Source: Hymenolepis diminuta
Lineage: Eukaryota; Platyhelminthes; Cestoda; Cyclophyllidea; Hymenolepididae
Length of the DNA stretch: 64,000 bases
Direction of reading: 5' to 3'
Assembly: GCA_900708905.1 (NCBI GenBank)
Contig: CAADRB010000024.1
Span: 180,333-244,332 of the forward strand
This document shows, piece after piece, positions 24,348 through 37,763 of this stretch (its first letter is position 1; the number at the start of each line of letters is the position of its first letter). A program made the translations under genes and the position numbers. Under the pieces are notes generated by a model that did no database searches, had not been told where the DNA came from, and worked only from the letters and a program-made list of their open reading frames with translations.

Positions 24348-24883
24348 ATGATGATGGAAGAGGTGTTTCCGAACCTTTGGTTAGGTTCTCATCCTACGAA
24401 AAATGATGTACGATTTCTCAGAGAAAACAATATCAATGCTATCTTAACTGTTCAGAGCAGTGCATTAACGGATGGCTGTTTTTCTTCCTTCAAAAAGATG
24501 TTCGTATTAGCTCGAGACCATGAGGAAGAAGTATTACTGAATCATTTCGAAGATGCATTTAATTTTATCGATGAGAACATTGAGAATGGAGTATTAGTCC
24601 ATTGGTAAGTCCAAATCCCATCCTACTTATCAGAATCTTTAGTCATTTTGGTAGGTCGAGGAGTGCAACTATTGTTATCGGTTATTTAATGAAGACATTA
24701 AATATTTCGCTTTCGTCTGCATTCAAGGAAGTCAATCATTTACGTTCCGTAAATCCTAATATGGGCTTCCGTTTACAACTCGCATGCTTTGAAAAAGCAA
24801 ATTTCAACATTACAGAGGCCCTAAGACGTTATTGGAAATTAGGAATAAGGAGAGGGAAATACGCACCGTTTGACATTTTTTAA
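24348..24883 (+). CDS. Small dual-specificity protein phosphatase, DUSP12-like catalytic domain, gene A
   Basis: Two exons, 24348-24604 and 24643-24883, encode 165 residues. The 38-bp intron splits the catalytic cysteine codon (TG then T). The spliced protein carries the HC-X5-R phosphatase loop HCHFGRSRSA, with C86 as nucleophile and R92 binding phosphate. D57 sits where the general acid is expected (ARDHEEEVLL). The start PNLWLGSHPTKNDVRFLREN and the helix after the loop (ATIVIGYLMK) fit the atypical DUSP fold. The closest family I can name is DUSP12/YVH1, but the zinc-binding C-terminal domain of that family is absent, so only the catalytic domain remains. Three consecutive in-frame ATGs (24348, 24351, 24354) could serve as start. 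It is closely related to the gene at 29560-30143. The substrate is unknown. Confidence 0.85.
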
Positions 24884-24982
24884 TTAATTCTATAATTGCT
24901 CAAGATTACCTCATTCATATTCTGCCTGTTTCCGTGGACATGGATAGTCTATCGATTGTATCACTTTTGTGAAGCAATATTT

Positions 24983-25004
24983 AATAAATTTTTCAAATAA
25001 TAAA
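24983..25004 (+). terminator. Candidate poly(A) signals of phosphatase gene A
   Basis: Two AATAAA hexamers (24983-24988 and 24999-25004) lie about 100 bp after the stop codon at 24883, followed by a T-rich run at 25021. Confidence 0.5.
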
Positions 25005-25140
25005 CGTTATTTCTAAATACTGTTTTTTTTCTTTTTAATATATGAATGATTTTAATGCAAAAGCCTCCTTTAGGATTCAAGCAATAATGGCATGTTCATT
25101 TCGGTGAATACTTTATTAAACCCAAAATTAAAATCAACTG

Positions 25141-25352
25141 TAATAATTCCAAAACGCTTTCCAACCTCATCTCTGTTAGAGAGACATCATGATGCTCTCT
25201 CGGATTCTGCCATCTATGTTAGCCAGACTTAACCAGTGCAGTTGATCATTCCACTCACTGGGTATGCGTCGACGGGAACCGAGTCTGTGACTTTCGATAC
25301 GGGGGATGTGCATGGTGATAAAAACGCCTATATAGCGCAATTGGCTAATCAG
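25141..25352 (-). repeat. tRNA-like SINE copy, reverse orientation
   Basis: On the minus strand a B-box-like CGGTTCCCGTCGA is followed by CAGTGAGTGGAATGATCAAC, TGCACTGGTTAAGTCTGGCT, GATGGCAGAATCCGAGAGAG and a tail ending in GGAATTATTACAG. This is the same order as the copy at 22398-22605. Confidence 0.65.
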
Positions 25353-26540
25353 GAGATTAGTAGCATGAGCCCAATTAGAGATGTGAGATCACCTATGGAT
25401 TTTTTGAAACCCTGACTTTACTCCTAAAATCAGTTTGGTCAACTTCACTTTACCTCTTATTGAACTTAAATATTATCATTCGCCTTTCGATTATCAACAT
25501 TTGCAAAATTTGTTCGCTTCACATTGATAATAAAATTGAGCTAGCGATTGCTTTAATTATTTATTTAAGGTCATGAGGTCATGTAAGGTTTTAAGGTTTC
25601 CAAATTATCTAGAAGTTGAATTAGCATTGCAAGGTGAGGTATAATCAATAAATTCGATCACTCAATAATAAAAAGACCCAAAACATTCGGAATTAATGTA
25701 ATTACTTTGCCATAATTGCAATGTGTCGCCATAAATGAATCTGGATTTTCCATCATTCAATCAATTCAATTCAAGGAATGGTCAACCCATCCTCAACAAA
25801 TCGTATCACAGACCATAGCTAAAAATAATATTATGCTATGAGATGCACTCATTTCTGACACTCGATTTCTAACACTGAGAAACAGTTTAAATCTGCTGGA
25901 TCTTGCCATTATCCATAACTTCTTTTAAGAAAAAGAAATATTAAGTGGAACAGAAGTTTGAATCTGCTTTTCACTAAGGACAACGTTGCGAGTGGTTGGA
26001 GATGGGTAACTAATGGTTGATTTTAATTTATTTTCGTGACCAACGGAACATAATATAATAATTCAGACAACGAACCAAGCAATAAATGGGGGTTGACCTC
26101 ACCATACAGTAACCTCAAGGGTTGTTCCATCAGACATTATCAGTTATGTGCTCTCTTGTAATTTTAAATAAGTCAGTTTATGTGGCACAAGATGTGATAT
26201 GATAGTGAATAATTCATTCAATCTACTTACAATTCAGGTATCTCCTCTCTTTCTTACTTCCCCCAATGATACCATTATTGATAATATTAATTACCTTTAG
26301 TGGCACCGCAGAAGTAACAGCTTGTGTTAAAGAAGTCAGTGTATGGCTGTCGGAAGTTCAGGTAACTTCCTCTAATTTTGGAAATTTAAATTCCCTTCAA
26401 ATACATTTTTTCCTGCTTAAACATATCCTAAAAAGTTTCCAGTATGGTACATGGTACAATAAAATTTATTAAAATTCGGGTCAGACAAACATGTATCCTG
26501 AGGTATGACATGGTAGGGCATATTGGTAAAACAAATAGTT

Positions 26541-26826
26541 AATAGAGCCGGATGCTATGAATTTTGTTTTTATCTCTGTGAAATTCAAGGGTTTGATCTC
26601 CTCTGGTCACTATTCCACTTTGTGCTCATGTGGTTCGACGATTAACGTCCCTGGTTATAAAATCAAAGGACATCCGCTCGGTGTTTATCAGTGTCCATCT
26701 GCGAAAGAAATGACCAACTGTACTGGTTAGGTCTAGCCACTTACAGAGATAGCAGAATTCGAATTTACAAGCTCTATCGTCCAAGAGCAGTGTCTAAAAA
26801 GGTGTTTCCTTAAATTGGCTTGGATG
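26541..26826 (+). repeat. tRNA-like SINE copy with interrupted middle
   Basis: The head carries B-box-like GGGTTTGATCTCC. The body resumes further on with GACCAACTGTACTGGTTAGG, GATAGCAGAATTCGA and the tail AAAAAGGTGTTTCCTTAAAT. Between head and body is extra sequence including a second TGGTTCGACGATT, perhaps a partial second head. Confidence 0.5.
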
Positions 26827-29304
26827 TCAATGTTTTCAACCGTTTTATTCCACAAAATGACCCATGGTCTTCTTTATTCCATGGTCCATATTAACCAGGA
26901 CATGCTATCATTGTGAATATTTATTATTAAGCTTACACTTAAATTATTGAGCATAACGCTAATGAACTAATGTCCAATCGCATTTGACATGAGGTACATT
27001 ACTTTCAAAGCAGTATTTGTCGAAGGTGATAAGATTTCCACTTAGTTTGAGTTGCGGTTAAGACCTCTCTGTCCCCAAAACTCCATACGTTGATACATGG
27101 GGCGTATTTGGCTGAAGATTAAGTGGAAGCGGATGAAAAGTATAGTAGATGTTGGTTTTTCCGCAGTGTCTCCAAGTCGCTCTTCGTCCATATCAAGACA
27201 CGGTCGCACTTCTCATCAGAGCCTAGCAATTATTTGAAACAAAAATTGCTATCAGTTTGCGGTGTTTTGATCCCCAATCCAAATGATATGAAGACCACAT
27301 TTATTTCTATATGGCCTTTTTTTAATTAATAATAGGTCTTAGGACAACTGCATTCCTCCTTATCTCTCAGAGTATGAGTCAGTGGTAGTCTAGCTGTATC
27401 ATATAGGCAGATAGATCATACGACTTAAACAAACCTCCTAGCATTGCGTCAACATAGAAGAATCCCACTTTATAAAATGATATTTTTAAAAAATCAGCAA
27501 TAAAATTTAGTTTAATCTTGTGTTGAGGACTAGAATTAGATAATTTCTACTAGTTACATGAGTATCTCTCTGAAATTGAAACAAGATCGACGCGGAAGCC
27601 TAATATTTTAATCATTAGAAACTCCAGTGCACGATTTTTTCTCACATAAGACGATTTGCTACTGCTGCCTGAAACATACGACACGGAACGATAGTCAATG
27701 CTATTTCTACTCGAAAATCGTCAAATCTGGGCTTCAGTCGAAGGCTATCAACTATTTCAGACTATCATGGTTGTAATGATAAAAGGATTCCAACATCAAA
27801 TAAGAATTGAGAGATATCCTTTTATAAGGTAAACAACATTCTAATTTCATAATTTGATCACTCGGGTGAGCACGGCCAAATGAGCTCAAGTAAATTAAAA
27901 ATTTGCTGATTTCAAAGTCGTAAATCTTCGTTTATATCGGCTAAAAGTTCGACGGAGATGGAGTTGGCGTGGGCCAAGCACCCATTATTTGAACTAGCGT
28001 AATCTCAGATGCTAGCTTTCTTTGACAATAAACAAATTAGAGCTTGATGATAAAATATTTGATCATGAAATTGCAAGAGAATTCAAATCTCCACTCACGA
28101 AAACTAGTGTAATTGAAAACTATCCTCAAGCAGAAATGAACTTTTTCAGCACTCTAAGGATGTTAAGGATAAAGGGGGGCAGATCGCAATGTGAGCTCTA
28201 GAGATGTCTTTTCTTTTCAAGAACATCATCTTCATATGTCACTTTCCTCCCTATTTAGTAACTGTAACCTTTAAAGGCACGTACCTTTGTGTCAAAATCA
28301 CATTTGCAATACGACAATAACCGACCAATTCTTGTTGAGCAAGTGGACTAATTAATTTTAATCTCCTCTTTGTTTTATATATACCATAAATTTGTATATA
28401 TGGTTAGAAAATTAGTCCGAGAAGGGAGTAAAGTTATTCTATTATTGCTTAAACTGGTTGCCCTGGCATTGTTGATCATCAGATGATTAATTTGACTAAC
28501 TTAGGCAAACTAATGGCTACCTCCAAATCCAGTGATAGGAGTAGAACTACCACCCAAAATTTTACACTTAGTCAACTATGGTGTTGGCCTTCCTCTGCAA
28601 TCAGAAGCATTTTAACTAAATCGATTCACCCTTGAAAACTAACTTCTTCCGCAATTTCCGTCCACGTACCCTGAAAACTCTATTCTCCCTTCCCCAAACC
28701 TCTCAAAGAATGATTTTTTTATAAAAGAAGATTTTTTTTACCGAAATACTAATTGAGAGCCCATAATTTATCTTTCCCCTTACTTCAATATATTAGTGAA
28801 ATATATGTATTCTCTGTCAAAGCTGTCTGCTCAAATGGATTTCACAGAAGTTTCTCAACTAAAAATAGGTTGGTAGTTTCTAAGTAGTGCTACTGCGTAG
28901 ATTTCTCATAAACAACTTGGATTATGTAATTCAGAATCTCTTTGGTGACGATTTAACCCGATTTTAATTTTTATCTTACACTAGATTAATAATAAAACGA
29001 AAAAAATTAAGTTCATTTATGAAAGAAAATATATTTAAACAGACGATCGTATTTGTTCATAATATTTTATGTTTGCAAGTTATACTGTGAACTTTAATAG
29101 TAATATAAAGAAAAGGAACCCAGATTTAAAGAATTTAGCTCAAAATTCAAAAAAAACCTTTATGTAGAAGTCTAAAAACATTTTCTAATGGTTGATAAAA
29201 TGTCCCCTAAAAGCACTTTTGAAACCAGCGCAGAAAATGTAATTTAATAACGATTTAAAGAAATTAAACGGGATTTTGATAACATTTTTTCTTTTTTTAT
29301 AAGG

Positions 29305-29350
29305 TTATATATATATATAAATACATATAAAGATATATATATATATATAA
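29305..29350. repeat. AT dinucleotide microsatellite
   Basis: Two runs of alternating TA separated by ATACATATAAAG, about 210 bp upstream of the second phosphatase start. Confidence 0.8.
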
Positions 29351-29559
29351 TTCAAAATTAGTGTAACCGTGAATTTAGCCACAATAAAGATAACAAATGC
29401 AAAATTGCTTAAAATAATAGACAAAGAAAATCTTTAACTTAAAGTCCTTTTCATTCAGCAAGATTAGAATCTCTAAAAATTACACTTTTGTTTTAATACA
29501 CCAATGACCTTGATTATGAATCATATATATTGAACGCGTCATCTCTAGTCGTAATCACG

Positions 29560-30143
29560 ATGAGCATTATAAAGGTGTATCCCGGACTCTGGCTAGGTGC
29601 TCGTCCCACCAAAGACGATGTACAATTTCTCCAGGAAAACAATATCACGGCCATCCTGACAGTCGAGAGGACTGCATTAACAGATCACTGCTTTTCTTAT
29701 TTCGATCGGAAGTTCATATTTGCTTGTGATAGCACTAAAGAAGTCTTGCTGGAGCATTTCGAAGATGCATTCAATTTTATTGATGAGAACATAGAGAATG
29801 GTGTATTAGTCCATTGGTAAGTCCAAATTTTGTCATACTTATTAAAATCTTTAGTCATTTTGGTAAATCGAGGAGTGCAACTATCGTCGTTGCTTACCTA
29901 ATGAAAAAATTGAGGATTCCATTCGTAAAAGCATTTAAAAGAGTTTGTCGCTCCCGTATTATATCGCCGAATGCCGGTTTTCGGTTTCAATTAGCACTTT
30001 TCGAGAAAACAAGATTCAAAGCTGGAAAGGCCGCTAAAAAGTATAAGAATTCAAAATTACTAAGAAGTAAGAATCTAAATTCAAAATCACCAGAAATTCT
30101 AGAATTACGCAAGGCAAACGTAAACGTAAAGGTTGTAGAATGA
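29560..30143 (+). CDS. Small dual-specificity protein phosphatase, DUSP12-like catalytic domain, gene B
   Basis: Two exons, 29560-29816 and 29855-30143, encode 181 residues. The intron is 38 bp, as in gene A, and interrupts the same codon, that of catalytic C86. The loop reads HCHFGKSRSA (C86, R92), and D57 in FACDSTKEVLL matches the general-acid position. Residues 67-85 (FEDAFNFIDENIENGVLVH) are identical to gene A, showing recent common origin. The C terminus differs: about 40 residues rich in lysine, asparagine and serine (KKYKNSKLLRSKNLNSK) replace the shorter tail of gene A, and could act in nucleic-acid or nuclear targeting (inference). The ATG at 29560 is the first in frame. No zinc-binding domain follows. 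Confidence 0.85.
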
Positions 30144-33100
30144 TTGCGGTCCACAAGCATTGTTTTCCAATCTCGTCATCTGTAAAATACCACTTTGTAC
30201 AAACTTTTAAAAGACAACATGTAAATATAATTACCGTTCATAATATTTTTCTTCTAAGTTCTGGTGAATTTGTTATATTTGAGATGCTTTGGGAATGAAC
30301 TGTGATACACTCACATGGAAACGCTCATATATTAGAGTTTATGCTATCAGGATCCTTTAGGCTGCTTAGGAGCACGTAAGTTAGCATCATCCTGCCTTCT
30401 CGACCTTTAAAGGTAATGGAGAAACTGAAGTTTTAAGAGCGACCACCCAAATTAAATTAACCGACCAAAAAGCACTTAACCCCGTGTACATGAATTCTTC
30501 AGAAGTTCAGGGGTCAAACCATGATATTTGATTTTCTGAACTTGAACAATCCATTTAATGAAAATTTTACGATCCGAATCCAAAGACTAGGCGAACTATT
30601 ACTTCTTTAATATCCCGAGATTGTTTTCAAATTCTTGTCGATATCAGCTTTAAAGAACATAAACTGTAGTCTTCGCAGAAAAAAAAACTTCTTCGCCAAG
30701 TAGTCTGCATTCAATGTGAAGATGGGACTGTAGTTCATGAGATTGAAGGGAAGACAAAATATCAGTATCGTCCTTGAGTATAGTGTTAAATCTTATCAAC
30801 TAGATACTGCGGGAAGATAGGTGAAGTGCTATCCCCTGAGAGGCGCCACGATTTTGCTCCTCTGTCCAAGACGAGTGATGAAAACACGTTTTCCAAAATG
30901 TACTTGAGCGTTTGGTTCATTACCAAAGCGTCTATGTTTTCAACCGTTTTAATAAAGGCATTTAACGATAAACCCTATTATTTTGGGGTGCATATTTACC
31001 TCATTAACTTTTTCAAGTAAGTAATGATTATTATGAAAAATATGATGTTCCTAATCATTATGTCAACTTTTACGTATGACGGATCGATTTCATTCGTTTT
31101 TACGTGAGAAGCAACTGCAACTGGAAAATTTTAATGACATAATGGTTAGGTGTAATTTCAGGGGTTGAAACAAATGTGGCATATGTGACAATGAGGTCAT
31201 TGTCAATGAGGTATTGACACGATGAGGGGATGGTATGAAATCAATATCATCATATATGAACGAGTTTGGGATAGATGGCAGCACGTGATTAAGTTGACAA
31301 TAAATCACTGACTGAACTCACTACGAAACCTCTTTCGGTATTTCAGTAACATCTTGGTCGATACCCAATAATATGTATAGTTATTCAAAATTCATTCTTT
31401 ATTAACAGAGTTAATTTAAAATGAGTAGAAGTTCTTTTCTAAAAGGCACCATACAAATCAATCCCGAACTCTACGATACCAGCTTTTCGGTCTAAAGGGG
31501 GGTGTTCATTAAGTGTGCGAATAAATACAGCATTGCACTTTCTGTTTTAATCCATTTTGCATCCGCCTAAACATAAGGAAAGCTGTGTACGCACTGGCTA
31601 CACAAATTCTCGAAGTGTATTTAAAATGCTCCAATGTGTTCTATCATCTTCAATTGACACTCTAATCAACTCCATTCCGAACCTTTTAAATGTGAGCTAA
31701 AAAGAATTGCTTTTATTTTACATTATAAGTAATGCTATTCGACATGGTTAAAATTTCTGCAAATTTACTCGCAGATCAGCAAAGCTGCATTGGTTTATTA
31801 TCTATCCTATATCTTCTACTTGTAACTATGAGACGAAGGTTAACGACGTATTTTAAACAAAGGTTGTCGTGCAATGTTTTGTTTAACCGCAATTTAGTTG
31901 CTAGCTGGAATCAAAGTAGTTTAAGCTCAAAACAAGTTCGAAATTTTAAACGAAGATTCTCGTCATAAATCATTATAATTAAACAAAGAATTCGCTGCTA
32001 TTATACTAACTACAACTTCTTCTTACTTCTTTGTTGATATAAGAATGATATTAGGGATGTCAAAAATCTTAAAATAATGGTATATTATTAGGCCCAACAA
32101 ATTAAAGGATTACATCAAGGATATAATTTGGACTAGGATAAAAGAGCTTTCTATATCACATTTACTGGGGAAGCAGAAGGGGATTATGAGCTTTGAAGAT
32201 CTCGCTCAAAAAATTAATGGTTTCTGCAAAATGCATGTTGTATTTTGCTACCGTTTGGACCATAAAATCCTTACATTCAGTCGGTTATATTTCGTTCCGT
32301 TAAAGCTAAGCTGTAAAGGCACCCGTATGAGAGTTGCGGATATTTGTTCCCAAGAGCCGAATTTTACATTTGCACGATTCCGCGTTTCACTCGTCAGTTC
32401 GCATTTGTTAGATGGCAATAAATGGTATACATCTGAATTTACCAGCTTCACCCCAAATTTTCGATTTACAGAGCTATCAATGTTCAAAAGCCGCGATTTA
32501 GTCAGTATATGTTGTCCTTTATTAGTGAAGAGACTAGCAGGATGAACTTAGGCAATATTCATTTAACATAGCGGGTGTGTACTTTTTCAATCATACGAAC
32601 GTAACGTTTTTAAAAGTCTCAAGACTAAAAGTCTTTATGATTAAGACGTACTGATTTCCGTTTGATTTTAAGAGAAATCTTGACTATAAACGTTAAATTT
32701 CATATTTCTCTAATCAGTATGAAGTTTCAGAAGTGAATCAACTGAATTTAATGATAACTCAATGGTGGTATGGAACGAAATTTTCCGGAACGAACCTAAT
32801 TAATTCCACTTAAAAGCTCAAAAAGAAATTTAATGTTGATGAATTAAATTTAATTATCCGATTTATATGCTAGAACTTGAAAGTTACTTCCTTCTTTGTC
32901 CAATTTTTACTCTAAATAATACCTTCTGATAAATGAAATTATTAATAATGTAGAAAACCAAAATCAGTGAGACTGACACATTTGCAGGCTCATAGACCGG
33001 CAAGATTGATACTAACCGACTCAAACCCATCAGTCTGAATAAATGTCGCTTTCCCAATCACCGAAACATCTAGAAAATTTTGTTTGTCCTATGGTCCTGG

Positions 33101-33582
33101 TAAAAGTTTAAGGCCACTTTCATCGGAAAAAATCTTAAGGAAGTTAAAATTCAAAATATTAATTAAATTAATTAAGATTAATTAGAATGAATCTCACGTC
33201 AAAGGTAAAAGGTGAATTCCTTTACTTTAAAGTTTAATTTGACACTTAAATTATTTTCTATCGTCGTGATTTTGTCATTTATGAGATGAATTATAAACGA
33301 TGTAAACGAAATTGTTACTTATTTTAACCAAAAGTAATTTGAGGTAACCTTAGGTTCATTTAATATTTTACGTTCCTCTTAATTACACGCGTTTGTCATT
33401 CGGTTCGCTTTCATCAAAAAATACCCATAAAATGCCATTAACCTCAGAAAAAACTGAAATAATTAAATAAACCGTTCCAGATTTGTTTTTAATTATAATT
33501 ATATGCAATTTGAAAGGTATGGGCGTTTGACGTTTATTATTTGATTATCGATTCTTACTGATATTTATTTTTTGCTGTAAGG
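30144..33582. other. Gene-free stretch
   Basis: Open frames here (for example 119 codons at 32186-32545 plus and 78 codons at 31732-31968 plus) show no recognisable motif and no supporting splice partners. The flank is otherwise AT-rich, with no terminal repeat pairs seen. Confidence 0.35.
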
Positions 33583-33867
33583 TGACAAACTAGAAGTCCT
33601 GGTGGCACTCTCTCAGAGCCACCAATCTAGAAAACCCGACAATATAGCAACTTAACGCAGAAGTCAATAACTCACGGCAGAACACAACGCAAGTTATGGT
33701 AAACACAAATGCATCAACGAAACTCCATCTCAATCGGTATCAGCTTAAACAAATAGGCCTAATTACCAAGTGTCTTTTATTAGTGGAGAAATAAAGGAGG
33801 AAATCAAATTTTTATTTATGGAAGAGATATTGGAGATGGAAGAAAGTAATTATTATTACTTCTAACA
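33583..33867 (-). mobile_element. Solo LTR of the Gypsy element seen at 37.8 kb
   Basis: A 285-bp block closely matches 37764-38048, which is also 285 bp. On the minus strand it begins TGTTAGAAGTAATA and ends CTAGTTTGTCA, the usual TG...CA ends. No internal retroelement sequence adjoins it on either side. The five bases flanking each end do not match, so no target-site duplication is visible. Confidence 0.75.
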
Positions 33868-36800
33868 ATTCTAATGGTGATTATTGATTAATAGCTTCCA
33901 TTAGGAAGGGATCGATTTGGAAATAATACTGGTTAGTGTTTCGATTTATGTAATGTTAATATTAACCGGCTATGATAATTATTTTGAAAAGTAAAGTCCA
34001 TAGATCTATTGGTATCAAAAAGTTACCCTTGAAGCATTCTCATTTTTAATCACGTTTGCACTAGGCAAGTTCAGCTATCCTGAATTACTCGATCAAATAA
34101 TTTTATTTGCGTTCGAGAAGCTTTAGAGGTCATTGTGCCCGTTATTAAAAAGTTCACACTAAAGTGCAAAGTGGTAGGAGTAAACAGGCTATGTTGAATA
34201 AACAAAGTTTCTCTTCAATTGATATACTTGGCACGCTTGGTATTTTTCTACATTGTCATTTTGGCTCACCAAAAGATAATCAGTTCCTTCATTCGAGTTA
34301 CTCGATCACTGCAAAGTGGTTCAGAAAATCTAAAGTTTGAAAATAACTGTTTAGTTTAATAAATGAAAGACAAACCGAGCTCAAAGTCGGAGAGTTTATG
34401 GTTTGTCTGGGGAGGTGGTCTCTAAATCGTTCATCATTATTACCAGTGAGCGAACGCACACCATTCTTGGCAACATGGCAGGTTGGACAAAACTTTCCTT
34501 AATACAATAGCGGGTTGACCTTTGAAATCCATTCTATAAAAGACTTTTTTATTATAAACTAGCAACCTTGCCAGTCAGTGCGGAAGCAATCAGACCAATC
34601 ACCTCAGTTTGGGAAATAGAAACCAAAAGGAAACTAGCATGGCATATTCAGGTCCCATGCTCTGTGAGCATACTAGCCTAGCGTACTAGCATGGAAGGAT
34701 GCTCGTTTCCTCTCACAATTGTACCCTTTTAGACAAATTTATCTTCCGACTACACATAAGAAAGTAATATTGTTCCAAAAAATATTTCTTATATGTGAGA
34801 TTCCTTATTTCCCACTTTTTAATTCCCACTTCTTTGGGTTTCCTTTTATTGGAATGAACCTTATTTGCATTAGGTTGTAAATGGCGCACAAAATACATCG
34901 ACCCAGCGATACGAAAAAGTACGTCCTGTTTTGACAGTGATTTGAGTCGTTTTGTATTGCGATGTTGTATTTGGTTGGTTATGGTATTCTATGGAGAAGA
35001 GTAGTTCATAATACTTTCAATCTTTCATACTCTCGTGGACTTTTATGTCCTTTGATTCTACATTACCTTATCAATAAGATGTCTTTTACAAGTACTTATT
35101 AGACCACTCTTTCTACACTATATGTAGAAAATAAAATAAAATAAATGTCAGCAATGATCCTTTTGTATTCTCTGTATCCGGGTTTGAGTAAGTAATATCA
35201 AGTGAGTACCTGTATCATAGCATTTGAAACCTGGGTTTTATTATTACAACAGTGGCGGCTTGTCTCAGCTTTGAGAGTGCTAATAACGGTAGATATTTTA
35301 CAAAGAAAGATCCTATTATACCTACCATCTTCAAGAGGCTTGAGGTAGTAAAATTTGTTTCACTAAAGCTTATTTGCAGCCTGATAAAGCGAAATTTTTT
35401 ACATCACCCAAGTATAAATACTAAAATTTAGATATATCCTTTTATAGTCACAGTGGTAAATTGTGCAGTGGAATATCCGCAAAGACCAGATTAATTTCGG
35501 AACCTATTCTTAAGAACTGCTTGTTGGAAAAGGTAGGGCCGTGCAATGGGGAGATCTGTCCGTTAATTAGTAGATTCATGTCACATTTCACCAATACTAC
35601 CACGGCTTAGAGGCACGGCGTAAGGTAGTTTAAACTGACTACGATGTGCAGTAAAACAAAATGAGAACCACGTTTTTGAGGGATGGTAAGGGAGAAGGTG
35701 TTAGGTTCCTAAAAGGCAAAAGAAAAAAGTTGATTGAAAGAAAATAATTAAGGACAATAAAATAGAACAAGATAACTTAGACAAACTGAGGAACAGTTTT
35801 CAAAGAGATGAAAAAGAGTGTGATAAAGCAAAGGGAAGCTCATTAGGCGACAGGTAAGAGACTGGAGAAAGGGAGAAGCGAATTAACTCACAATTTTATG
35901 TAGACAAGAGCAAGGTCATTGCGTAAATTTTGTATTTTCTCAGACTGGTTTTAATGGGTTTAGGTATTTAATCACCATTACAACTATATAACTGAAAGCC
36001 CTGAAGGAGTAGATTGTAATTTCTGGTTTTTAATTATATCTGATGTATTAATAGTAAATCTCATCTGAAATTTTATTCAACTTCTGTTAATTCAATTCTG
36101 ATAAACAAAAGTCTCCTTTTCCTGGAAACGAGTTTCTTGGCCAACGAAGTGTAATATGGCGTCTTGTCCACGTCAGCTAATCCGATTCAGACAAGATAGA
36201 TAGCGAGAAGATTTAAGTGTTGACGTTAATGCCTGAAAATTTAGTGTCACCAGCTTGCGGATACCGACATTTCTTCTCTGTATACAAATACAGACCTAGT
36301 AATATCACGGAAGCGGTTAATAAATGCAAACCAAAGTTAATGCATACGCATTAAAACCCACTTAAACAACACAGAACACTATTAATCTTTCATCATCCAG
36401 GTGAATGACTTGATTCATCTAGCCTAAATAGTTTTCCATTCAAAGTTAAACTTCTGATAGTTGGAATTTTCATTTGTCTTATCTCCTTTCCTGTTAAAAT
36501 TTTAAAGAAACTTTGTCTATACTTCTGTAGGGATTGTGAAATTACTTAACCTCGAGATAAGTACCGCACTCATCAATGTAGAATCCGGAGTGTTTATTTG
36601 CCAAATGTGACCCTAAGCTCCTCTGCAGGTACATCATGCTCTCTCAAGTGCTCTATTTTTGTTGAATTTGGTGTTGTTATATTGTAGTATTCTGAGATCT
36701 ATCTAGCAGTTTACATTAAATTTAGAGTCCGGCCTGTAAATACATGCATAATCCTCAGGTCGCTACTTCCACTTCACCCTCGCAACCACCAGACTTCTTC

Positions 36801-37763
36801 ACTGTTATTGATCTATTCTTTCTCTCCCTCTTGTGTGACTCCTGCTAATAAACTTAACTATCTCTCCCTTTTTTCTCCACATTAGTAGAAAATTAGGACT
36901 TGGCTTGGACATTACATACGGAACAAAATGAGATAACTAGGAGTCTATCCATGCTATACTGGTGAATAGGACATACAAATTTTCATCCAAAGTTACCTAA
37001 TATTGAGTTACTACACTTCTGACTATATTTAAAATCTTTACCTGGCGTTTCTCTTCTCGTGCCTTTATCCGACGGTTTTATAACATCAGTTTAGCTTAGA
37101 AATCGAATTTACTTGCTCAATCCTCTACCCTTTCACTTGGGGTAGAATGTTTCAACAGTGTTTGCTATCGCTATATCTTATTTCGAAGCAATGGCAACTT
37201 ACATCCAGTAGGATCTTTCATCTTTACCCACTTAATTCCTACTCTAAAATTTATTAGATCATTCTGTCCTGTAATGAGGACATAAGTGGAAATAGGTATC
37301 CAAAACCTGAGCCCTGCTTTAAATTATTACTTCAAGTGTTTATAACTTACTTTGTCCATTTGATAAAAAGCCTCGCATCAAGACTATAAGTCGGTCAGCA
37401 GGATATATAACTTTAAATGCTGCATTTCTTAATTGAAAAAGAAGTTATTTCTAAAGAATTCGACTTTTGGGGGTGGCAGACAGCTAATTGGACTAGTTGC
37501 TGTTTTACAAGGTTTTGAATTTGTTACTGTGGTGTATTAATGTGGGTTCCAATTATCTACGTCAGTCTGATCTCTACATAGAATACTCAAAAGTATTCAC
37601 TCTCTTTTATTCCCGCCTCTTTTCTTGCACTAATACCATTTGGCTAAACTGTTTTCAAGCATCAGAAAGTGTGAACCTAGAATAGATCGAGTTGTGAATA
37701 TTAGATGTTGACGTCATTCACGCTTATTAATTACGGAGGCGTATAATTGGTGTTATTATAGCA
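33868..37763. other. Gene-free stretch with one short repeat
   Basis: It contains the hairpin-ended repeat at 34747-35013 and otherwise AT-rich sequence without recognised exons. Confidence 0.35.
34747..35013 (-). repeat. Hairpin-ended short interspersed repeat, copy 3
   Basis: Reverse orientation. The hairpin arms CACATAAGAA and TTCTTATATGTG flank an AT-rich loop. Next come TTCCTTATTTCCCACTTTTT, AATTCCCACTTCTT, TTTTATTGGAATGAA, TTTTGTATTGCGATGTTGT and GAGAAGAGTAGTTCATAA, each with a counterpart in the copies at 6690, 9465 and 58190. Confidence 0.65.

Larger units (their letters stand above)
25005..29559. other. Spacer between the two phosphatase genes
   Basis: No gene is supported. It contains two SINE copies (25141-25352 and 26541-26826), an AT dinucleotide repeat near 29305-29350, and an isolated hydrophobic open frame at 26266-26361. 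That frame starts with ATG and ends at a GT donor, but I could not extend it to a second exon. Confidence 0.4.

Noticed and set aside
32186..32545. 119-codon open frame on the plus strand
   Set aside because: No domain, no splice context, and an equally long open frame on the opposite strand. It is likely chance.
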